DNA of 5,863 nucleotides from Acidimicrobiia bacterium (GTDB lineage Bacteria > Actinomycetota > Acidimicrobiia > Acidimicrobiales > JACDCH01): assembly GCA_013694495.1 (NCBI GenBank), contig JACDCH010000400.1:1-5863 (forward strand). Direction: 5' to 3'. This document shows, piece after piece, positions 1 through 4,353 of the stretch; position 1 is the stretch's first letter; each line of letters opens with the position of its first letter. A program made the position numbers and the translations under genes. The notes beneath the pieces are model-generated. The model searched no databases. It saw nothing but the letters and a program-made list of their open reading frames with translations, and was not told the origin of the DNA.

Positions 1-5
1 AGGGG

Positions 6-25
6 GTCCCTCGCGCAACAGGGAC
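6..25. other. short inverted repeat (possible weak terminator) in the left intergenic/edge segment
   Basis: GTCCCT (6-11) and AGGGAC (20-25) can pair as a 6-bp stem with an 8-base loop. No T-run follows. The rest of 1-168 holds no gene I can recognise: the frame of the HTH gene at 169 is open back to position 1, but the conceptual peptide is rich in Ala, Pro, Thr and Arg with no motif. The segment could be the end of an upstream gene cut by the window edge, or a leader. Confidence 0.2.
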
Positions 26-168
26 AGCTCATCCTCACCGGCCGCCACCGGGCCCCAGCCACCAAAGCTCAAACAGCGCTGCCGACTGCGCCGCCTACAT
101 CCTCAGGAAGTCACGCCGCCAACACCTCTCCCTGCACTCGGCACCGCCGGGCAGATGGGAGGCCCACT

Positions 169-465
169 GTGGGCACCGACACCACGACCGAACCCGTCCT
201 CGACGCGCTCGCTCAACTGACCGAGAAGGTCGATCAGCTTCTCTCGAGCGGCCCCTCCGGAGCCATGAGCATCGAGACTTTCATCTCCGAGTTCGACCTG
301 AAGCGGACGATGGTCTATGAGCTCATCGCCTCGGGCGAGTTGCCCTCGGTCAAGGTTCGAGGACGGCGTCTGATTTCGCGTTCCGTAGCCAACGAATGGC
401 TGCGATCCATGGACCCGTCTGGGCCCGCCTACTCGCGCCTGCATCAGACACAGCAGGCGTCGTGA
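169..465 (+). CDS. excisionase-family helix-turn-helix DNA-binding protein
   Basis: A small DNA-binding protein of 98 residues. Residues about 34-80 (SIETFISEFDLKRTMVYELI, then a wing with VKVRGRRLISR and NEWL) fit the MerR-like/HTH_17 fold of excisionases and small element-borne regulators: an HTH that 'reads' a site, a basic beta wing and a closing helix. Residues 9-26 (LDALAQLTEKVDQLL) have leucine spacing compatible with a short helix for dimerising. The GTG start at 169 is chosen because GGGAGG (157-162) lies six bases upstream; the same frame is open to the window edge, so a longer form cannot be excluded. Its stop overlaps the next possible start (GTGA, 462-465). The role is probably control of the replication operon or excision; a second, similar HTH gene beside the integrase is the more likely recombination directionality factor. 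The fold is fairly sure, the role is inference. Confidence 0.85.
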   Translation: MGTDTTTEPVLDALAQLTEKVDQLLSSGPSGAMSIETFISEFDLKRTMVYELIASGELPSVKVRGRRLISRSVANEWLRSMDPSGPAYSRLHQTQQAS

Positions 466-758
466 GCCCGGAGCGACGAACCGCGCCGGTCGCCACCGGC
501 GCGGTTCCTGACGGTTCACCTGATTCTGTGCTCCTCCCTGAAGGTACCCGCCGGGCAGCGCCGCGGCGTGACTACACCGGTGAATCCCTCACCTACTGGA
601 AGGGCCGTCATCGCGTCCTTGGGACTCGCGTTCACATCGAGGAGCACGACGCCCGACCCATGTGGGAAGCGATCTGCACCGCCCTTGGTAGCGCCCACGC
701 CGCACGACGTTTCGTCGACCGACTGAGCCGCGTAGCTCGGCCTGATAGGCGGTCTTGA
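462..758 (+). CDS. small hypothetical protein between HTH and DUF3987 genes
   Basis: I do not recognise this protein. From GTG 462 it has 98 residues, is rich in Arg, and has no membrane segment or signal peptide. The better-looking part is the second half: TGESLTYWKGRHRVLGTRVH, then EEHDARPMWEAICTALG and AARRFVDRLSRVA, which suggests a short beta-rich start followed by two helices. The start is uncertain. GTG 462 overlaps the HTH stop (GTGA) and would give translational coupling, but the strong hairpin at 478-507 would then be coding. GTG 528 gives about 76 residues and leaves the hairpin outside, but lacks a clear Shine-Dalgarno. Its stop (756-758) shares one base with the ATG of the DUF3987 gene, so it is very probably co-translated with it. 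A role in element replication is possible by context only. Confidence 0.55.
   Translation: MSPERRTAPVATGAVPDGSPDSVLLPEGTRRAAPRRDYTGESLTYWKGRHRVLGTRVHIEEHDARPMWEAICTALGSAHAARRFVDRLSRVARPDRRS
478..507 (+). terminator. perfect 13-bp GC-rich hairpin after the HTH gene (terminator or attenuator)
   Basis: GAACCGCGCCGGT (478-490) and ACCGGCGCGGTTC (495-507) are exact reverse complements separated by the four bases CGCC. The hairpin begins 12 bases after the HTH stop codon, the classical position for an intrinsic terminator. No T-run follows, though terminators without U-tails are commonly reported in actinobacteria. If the next gene really starts at 462 the hairpin lies inside its coding region; if it starts at 528 the hairpin is intergenic. 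It could reduce read-through into the downstream genes or stabilise the upstream mRNA. Confidence 0.6.
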
Positions 759-1915
759 TGAAGGCCCCCGACTACGACCCCGAGCGGGCACGTGCCCATG
801 GACAACAGATGCTCGCCAACCATGCAGAGCGGGTTCAGCGCGAGCGGGAACACGTGAACGGAGCCGGCCCCGAGCCGGATTCCGACGACTGGCTGGCCTG
901 GGCTGAGACCTACGCGGACGCAGACGGCAACGGCGTGGAGACGGTGGAGTGGCTGCAAACTGACAACGCCGGCACGCTCAGGGAGCGATGGCAGCCAGGC
1001 GACGACTCAGTGCCCTGGCCGGCCGTTTCGCCGGCGGCACTTCATGGCCTGGCCGGTGACGTGGTGCGGGCGATCGAGCCGCACACCGAGGCGGACCCGG
1101 TTGCGCTTCTCGTCACGTTCCTGTCCGTGTTCGGGGCGGCGGTGGGTCGTGGGCCCCACTTCCACGTCGATGGGGCAGACCATCCGGCCCGGCTCAACGT
1201 CGTGCTTGTCGGTGAGTCCGCCAAGGCTCGCAAGGGCACCTCGTACGCCCGGATCGAGCCGCTATTTCACATCGCCGACCCGGGGTTCAGTCGGGAGCGG
1301 ATGCTCGGTGGGTTCGGCTCCGGCGAGGCCGTGGTCGACGCCCTGGCGGACAGCGAGTCCGATGACGGACGGCCCGTCATCGTCGACAAGCGCCTACTCG
1401 TGCAGGAGGGCGAGTTCGCCCGCCTGCTGAAGACCGCCGGCCGGGACGGGTCAACCCTCTCACCGCTGCTGAGGGACGCGTGGGATGGCCGACGGCTTCA
1501 GGTCCGGAGCCGCTCGAAGACCGCCGTTGCTGACGGCGCTCACGTGGCGGTACTCGCCCACGTGACGGCTGAGGAGCTGCGCCGCTGTCTTGACGACGTG
1601 GAGTTGTTCAACGGGTTCGCGAACCGATTCCTGTTCATCGCGGTCAAGCGGTCCAAGTTGCTCCCCGAAGGCGGGACGCTCTCAGATTCCAGGGAGCACG
1701 AGTTGGGCAAGCGGACCGAGGCGGCCCTCTTCGCCGCCCGGAAGATCAGCCGACTCGCGTTCAACACCGATGCGTCGGTGATGTGGGGCATCTCTACGCC
1801 GACCTCGCCCGCGATGAGCCGGGCGGAATGCTTGCCGCCGCGACGGCACGGGCTGAGGCCCAATGCCTGCGCCTCGCCGTCACGTACGCCCTTCTCGACG
1901 GGGAGAGGGCGATAG
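758..1915 (+). CDS. DUF3987-type helicase/primase-like replication protein, N-terminal part (frameshifted)
   Basis: Probable replication protein of the element, of the DUF3987 type found in phages, plasmids and integrated elements and often annotated as helicase- or primase-like. Residues 147-162 (LNVVLVGESAKARKGTS) form a P-loop-like motif of the kind seen in this family, with K159 and T161. Further family-like blocks are VQEGEFARLLK (215-225), LSPLLRDAWDG (234-244), LAHVTAEELRR (266-276) and NGFANRFLFIAVKRSKLLPE (285-304). ATG 758 is preferred over the TTG at 755 because it gives a TGATG overlap with the preceding stop. After W343 (TGG 1784-1786) this frame turns into Pro/Arg/Ser-rich sequence and stops at 1915, while the expected family continuation is in the -1 frame (1786-2235). 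The joined product would be about 492 residues. A lost G in the GGGG run at 1785-1788 explains the break, as true mutation or sequencing error. Confidence 0.85.
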   Translation: MKAPDYDPERARAHGQQMLANHAERVQREREHVNGAGPEPDSDDWLAWAETYADADGNGVETVEWLQTDNAGTLRERWQPGDDSVPWPAVSPAALHGLAGDVVRAIEPHTEADPVALLVTFLSVFGAAVGRGPHFHVDGADHPARLNVVLVGESAKARKGTSYARIEPLFHIADPGFSRERMLGGFGSGEAVVDALADSESDDGRPVIVDKRLLVQEGEFARLLKTAGRDGSTLSPLLRDAWDGRRLQVRSRSKTAVADGAHVAVLAHVTAEELRRCLDDVELFNGFANRFLFIAVKRSKLLPEGGTLSDSREHELGKRTEAALFAARKISRLAFNTDASVMWGISTPTSPAMSRAECLPPRRHGLRPNACASPSRTPFSTGRGR

Positions 1916-2235
1916 CCCCCGCCCATCTCGACGCGGCTCACGCGGTGTGGCACTACGCCCGTGCTTCGTCCTCTCGCCTGTTCTCCGGGAAGGTCGGCGA
2001 CCCGACCGCCGACCGGATCCTCACCGCCCTACGGGATGCCGCGCCCGAAGGCTTGGATCGGTCGGCGCTTCATCGCTTGTTCGGCCGGCACGCAAAGGGG
2101 GACGTGCTCGATCGGGTGCTTGGCGATCTCGCCAGCCGCGAGCTCGTCGAGACAGTGGATGAGCCCACCGACGGCCGACCTCGGACAGTCACCTACGCGA
2201 CCCAGCCGTCCGTTGCACTGCGAACGAAGCGATGA
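1783..2235 (+). CDS. DUF3987-type replication protein, C-terminal part with winged helix (out of frame)
   Basis: This is the C-terminal third of the DUF3987 protein, displaced by one base from the upstream part. It supplies the family-like end of the ATPase-like domain: GHLYADLARDEPGG, then TARAEAQCLRLAVTYALLDG and HLDAAHAVWHYA. In the joined numbering these lie at about 344-402. W343 followed three residues later by Y347 matches the W-x-x-x-Y spacing I expect in this family. Residues about 418-485 (ADRILTALRDAAPEGLDRSA, LHRLFGRH, then DGRPRTVTY) look like a winged-helix DNA-binding tail. The GTG at 1783 is merely the first possible start in this frame, with no Shine-Dalgarno, so independent translation is unlikely. 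The stop at 2233-2235 lies inside the inverted-repeat cluster at 2221-2303. If the frameshift is real the protein is probably inactive. Confidence 0.8.
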   Translation: MGHLYADLARDEPGGMLAAATARAEAQCLRLAVTYALLDGERAIAPAHLDAAHAVWHYARASSSRLFSGKVGDPTADRILTALRDAAPEGLDRSALHRLFGRHAKGDVLDRVLGDLASRELVETVDEPTDGRPRTVTYATQPSVALRTKR

Positions 2236-2303
2236 AAGCGAAGGAACCCCCTTCGTTCGCATCCTTCGCAGCCCCGATACATCGCTTACTTCGTTCGTTC
2301 GCA
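2221..2303. repeat. cluster of inverted CGAA/TTCG repeats at the 3' end of the DUF3987 gene
   Basis: CGAACGAAG (2221-2229) has exact inverse copies CTTCGTTCG at 2251-2259 and 2289-2297. CGAAGG (2239-2244) pairs with CCTTCG (2250-2255) around AACCC, and GCGAAGG (2238-2244) also pairs with CCTTCGC (2263-2269). The outer arms GCGAACGAAGCGATG (2220-2234) and 2280-2302 (CATCGC, then CTTCGTTCGTTCGC) also match, with one extra TTCG unit and a small insertion in the right arm. Several alternative stems are therefore possible. The cluster covers the last codons of the DUF3987 gene and sits in the 155-bp gap before the convergent small gene that ends at 2391, so it may act as a terminator or mRNA 3' structure. 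Confidence 0.7.
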
Positions 2304-2390
2304 CTTGCTGCAAGGAGCGCTTCACGTCGCGATAGATGCCCTCCGACGGCGGGACACCTGATCCGGCCTACAACGTCAGTTGCAACCCTG

Positions 2391-2660
2391 TTACGCCGCG
2401 AACCAGCGGGCGAGCTTCCCGAGGATCTCGACTTGGTCAACGTCCGTGAGCCCCTCGAGCATCAGGAGCAGCTGCTCGACCACGATCGCCCACCCGCCGA
2501 TGACGTCGACGACAGAGTGCTCGTTGAGCATGCTTCCGATCGCCTCGTCCGCTCCCGCGTCGTCGTCCGACCGTGCTCGGATCAGGAGGGCAACAACGGT
2601 GCGGGCTGTCTCGATGAGCTCGGGCGGGTACGGGTCGGCAGCGGAGGCGTTCTCGCTCAT
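2391..2660 (-). CDS. small acidic hypothetical protein
   Basis: An 89-residue acidic protein that I do not recognise. The reading frame is convincing: codons end strongly in G or C, and the sequence has ordinary helical composition (PPELIETARTVVALLIRA; then IGGWAIVVEQLLLMLEGL; then VEILGKLARWFAA). The hydrophobic stretch around residues 54-70 is interrupted by acidic residues and is more likely an amphipathic helix of a soluble all-helical protein than a membrane segment. The ATG at 2660-2658 overlaps the stop of the preceding small gene as ATGA, and AGGA (2671-2668) lies seven bases upstream. It converges on the DUF3987 gene and belongs to a leftward unit divergent from the HTH-integrase pair. 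A regulatory or accessory role in the element is possible but unsupported by any motif. Confidence 0.75.
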   Translation of the reverse strand: MSENASAADPYPPELIETARTVVALLIRARSDDDAGADEAIGSMLNEHSVVDVIGGWAIVVEQLLLMLEGLTDVDQVEILGKLARWFAA

Positions 2661-2784
2661 CTCGTCATCCTGTCCCGCACCGCCGCCTCCGCCCGGACAC
2701 CGGGGATGATCACGAACGGTTCCTGAGCGAGGGCGCGAGCGAGCTTCTCGACCTGACCCTGCCGGCCGTGCGTGTGTTGGTCAT
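2657..2784 (-). pseudogene. tiny hypothetical gene, apparently frameshifted, coupled to the acidic protein gene
   Basis: ATG 2784-2782 has a strong Shine-Dalgarno (AGGGGAG, 2796-2790, five bases upstream) and begins MTNTRTAGR, but this frame then becomes Arg/Ser-rich and stops near 2710. The -1 frame continues with clearly coding-like sequence: QVEKLARALAQEPFVIIPGV followed by RAEAAVRDRMTR, ending in a TGA (2659-2657) that overlaps the next gene's ATG. That second frame has no usable start upstream before a TAG. One extra G in the GGG run (plus-strand CCC at 2757-2759) would join them into a protein of about 42 residues. I do not recognise the product. Alternatives are a sequencing error, a decayed gene, or a 24-residue leader peptide followed by an unrelated open frame. 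Confidence 0.5.
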
Positions 2785-2815
2785 GTCGTCTCCCCTACTC
2801 GATTGCCGTGACCCC

Positions 2816-2844
2816 TTGCCTACGGCCAAAGACAGATGTACTGT
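2816..2844 (+). promoter_or_regulatory. candidate rightward promoter for the HTH-integrase pair
   Basis: TTGCCT (2816-2821) and TACTGT (2839-2844), 17 bases apart, form a weak sigma-70-like promoter. Transcription would start near 2851, about 60 bases before the GTG at 2910. Its -10 box overlaps that of the opposite promoter, so the two could not easily fire together. Confidence 0.3.
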
Positions 2845-2856
2845 GTGTCTTGGGCC
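2824..2856. promoter_or_regulatory. 33-bp palindrome, candidate operator between divergent genes
   Basis: GGCCAAAGACA (2824-2834) and TGTCTTGGGCC (2846-2856) are inverted copies with one mismatch in 11, separated by 11 bases. The centre at 2840 lies on both candidate -10 boxes. The size and symmetry suit a dimeric regulator binding one DNA face, such as an HTH protein encoded by the element. Pairing as an RNA hairpin in a leader is another reading. Confidence 0.5.
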
Positions 2857-2864
2857 TAAGTCAA
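2835..2864 (-). promoter_or_regulatory. candidate leftward promoter for the small-gene pair
   Basis: On the minus strand TTGACT (2864-2859) resembles a sigma-70-type -35 box with five of six consensus bases, followed after 18 bases by TACATC (2840-2835), a weak -10. Transcription would start near 2828, about 45 bases ahead of the ATG at 2784. It overlaps the palindrome at 2824-2856. Confidence 0.4.
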
Positions 2865-2909
2865 GAGGCGATTCGGCCGTAGTCTCCGGTCGTGGGAAGG
2901 AAGGTTGAT

Positions 2910-3095
2910 GTGGAGCACCTCGTAGGTGCGGCAGAGATCGCCGAACGTCTCGGCTGGTCCCACCCCCAGAACGTTCACACCATGCGGCGCCGGCACCCCG
3001 AGTTCCCCGCACCGGTCGCAAGCCTGCGCCAGGCGCACGTGTGGAACTGGCTCGACGTCGAGGCATGGGCCAAGGCCACAGGGCGGCTCTCGTGA
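2910..3095 (+). CDS. AlpA/Xis-like helix-turn-helix protein, probable recombination directionality factor
   Basis: A 61-residue DNA-binding protein immediately ahead of the integrase. AAEIAERLGWSHPQNVHTMR (residues 7-26) is the HTH, and RRHPEFPAPVASL followed by VWNWLDVEAWAKATG (residues 44-58) is the wing and closing helix typical of AlpA-like and excisionase-like proteins in actinobacterial elements. GTG 2910 is chosen because AAGGAAGG ends at 2904, five bases upstream, and because the recognisable similarity begins at EHLVGAAE; an in-frame GTG at 2892 would add six residues but would put the ribosome site inside the gene. The stop overlaps the integrase start (GTGA, 3092-3095), so the two are probably made together. 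It most likely steers the integrase toward excision, or regulates it. The fold is confident; the directionality role is inferred from position. Confidence 0.85.
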   Translation: MEHLVGAAEIAERLGWSHPQNVHTMRRRHPEFPAPVASLRQAHVWNWLDVEAWAKATGRLS

Positions 3096-4300
3096 GCGAC
3101 ACCGCCAAGCGCAAGCCCCGCTCACGGGCCAACGGCGAGGGCACCGTGTACGCGCTGCCCAACGGCCGCCACCAGGCTCAGGCGGTCGTCGGATGGAACG
3201 GCACCAAGCACGTGTACAAGCGCCGGACGTTTGACACGGTGAAGGAGGCGCGGGTCTGGCTGGTCGAGGTCAAGGCCGCCCTCACCAACGGGCTTTGCGT
3301 GCCAGACGACAAGAGGACGGTCGACTCGTGGCTGACGGATTGGCTGTCGACGCTGCCCGGCAAGGTGTCGGCCGGGACCGTCGGCGCCTACGAGGCCCGA
3401 GCACGCAACTACATCAAGCCGCACCTCGGCGGAATCTCGCTGCGGAAGCTCACGCCGCGCCGTGTCTCGACCTGGCTCGCCGACCTCAGCTCCGCCGGAC
3501 TGTCGCCGAGCACCTGCCAAGGCGCCTACTCGACCCTGCGCCGCGCACTGACCATCGCCCAACAGGAGGGCCTCCTGTCCCGCAACGTGGCCGCCATCAC
3601 CGACGGACCCCGCACCGACGGCCGCACTGCCCGCTGGACGACACCTGACGAGGTCACGGCGCTGCTCCGAGCGACCCGCCCGCCAAGCCAGGCCCGACGG
3701 GGTCGGCCTCCCAAGTCTGAGCGGCTCGCCGTCGCCGTGTCCATCCTCGCCGGTACCGGCGTCCGCCGGGGCGAGCTCCTCGGCCTCAAGTGGGACGACC
3801 TCGAGCTCGAGGCTGACCGGCCGACGGTGACGATCCGCCGTCAGGTGGTGCGCCGCCCCCAGGCCGGACTCGTGCTCGACGAGACCAAGACCGGCAAGAC
3901 ACGCACGCTCCCACTCCCGGCCTTCGTGGTCGACGCCCTCCGCGACCACCGCCGGGTGCAGGCAGCCGAGCGGCTCGCCGTCGGCCCGCTGTGGATCGAT
4001 AACGACCTCGTCATCGCCACCGAGGATGGGCAGCCAGTCGACCCGCGGAACCTCAGCAAGGCCCTCGAACGCTTGGCGAAGCGGGCAGGCATCGCGCACG
4101 TCAACCCGCACGCTCTCCGTCACGGTGCCGTGTCCTTGCTGCTCGTCCAAGGCGTGTCGCTGGAGATCGCTTCGGAAATCGCTGGGCACAGCAGCATCCG
4201 GGTCACAAAGGATGTATACGGGCATCTGCTGACCGAGCATCTTTCGGTCGCGGCCGACGCGTTCGATCGGGCGTTCCGTCCGGCAGCAGGGGATCGATAG
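3092..4300 (+). CDS. int: tyrosine-type site-specific integrase
   Basis: A complete tyrosine recombinase of 402 residues, the usual length for integrases of phages and integrative elements in actinobacteria. It joins element and chromosome attachment sites through a covalent phosphotyrosine intermediate. Residues about 14-64 (GEGTVYALPNGRHQAQAV and FDTVKEARVWL) form the N-terminal arm-binding domain; 75-170 form the SAM-like core-binding domain (TVDSWLTDWL, TVGAYEARARNYIKPHLG); 183-395 form the catalytic domain. All catalytic positions are visible: R225 in GTGVRRGELLGL, K266 in TKTGKTRTLPLP, H340 and R343 in HALRH, H366 in AGHSS, and Y376 in DVYGHL. GTG 3092 is chosen for the overlap with the HTH gene's stop and for the weak AGGGCGG five bases upstream; an in-frame ATG at 3041 would lie well inside that gene. 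Nothing indicates inactivation, unlike the frameshifted genes to the left. Confidence 0.95.
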   Translation: MSDTAKRKPRSRANGEGTVYALPNGRHQAQAVVGWNGTKHVYKRRTFDTVKEARVWLVEVKAALTNGLCVPDDKRTVDSWLTDWLSTLPGKVSAGTVGAYEARARNYIKPHLGGISLRKLTPRRVSTWLADLSSAGLSPSTCQGAYSTLRRALTIAQQEGLLSRNVAAITDGPRTDGRTARWTTPDEVTALLRATRPPSQARRGRPPKSERLAVAVSILAGTGVRRGELLGLKWDDLELEADRPTVTIRRQVVRRPQAGLVLDETKTGKTRTLPLPAFVVDALRDHRRVQAAERLAVGPLWIDNDLVIATEDGQPVDPRNLSKALERLAKRAGIAHVNPHALRHGAVSLLLVQGVSLEIASEIAGHSSIRVTKDVYGHLLTEHLSVAADAFDRAFRPAAGDR

Positions 4301-4353
4301 TCGGTTCCGCAGCCCGTTCCGGCACGAGCGCGAGCCGCAGCCTCGAGGGCCGC
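4301..4353. other. short convergent gap, candidate right edge of the mobile element
   Basis: These 53 bases separate the integrase stop from the stop of the opposite DUF4214 gene. GTTCCG occurs twice here (4304-4309, 4316-4321), with a related copy in the integrase end (4272-4277). CCGCAG (4335-4340) could pair with CTGCGG (4357-4362). Attachment sites often lie next to the integrase gene, so a junction here is plausible, but no tRNA fragment is visible and the other end of the element is outside the window. Confidence 0.25.

Noticed and set aside
755..757. TTG at 755 as start of the DUF3987 gene
   Set aside because: The adjacent ATG at 758 gives a normal start codon and a TGATG overlap with the previous gene.
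1781..1790. Programmed -1 ribosomal frameshift in the DUF3987 gene
   Set aside because: The site reads ATGTGGGGCAT and contains no X-XXY-YYZ slippery heptamer; a homopolymer indel is simpler. Not fully excluded.
2232..2726. Plus-strand frame starting at the DUF3987 stop (ATGA overlap)
   Set aside because: Most of it is antisense to the well-supported 89-residue gene, and its first part simply reads the inverted repeats.
3122..4240. Long open frame on the minus strand opposite the integrase
   Set aside because: It is antisense to a complete integrase with all catalytic residues and has no recognisable domain of its own; high G+C keeps antisense frames open.
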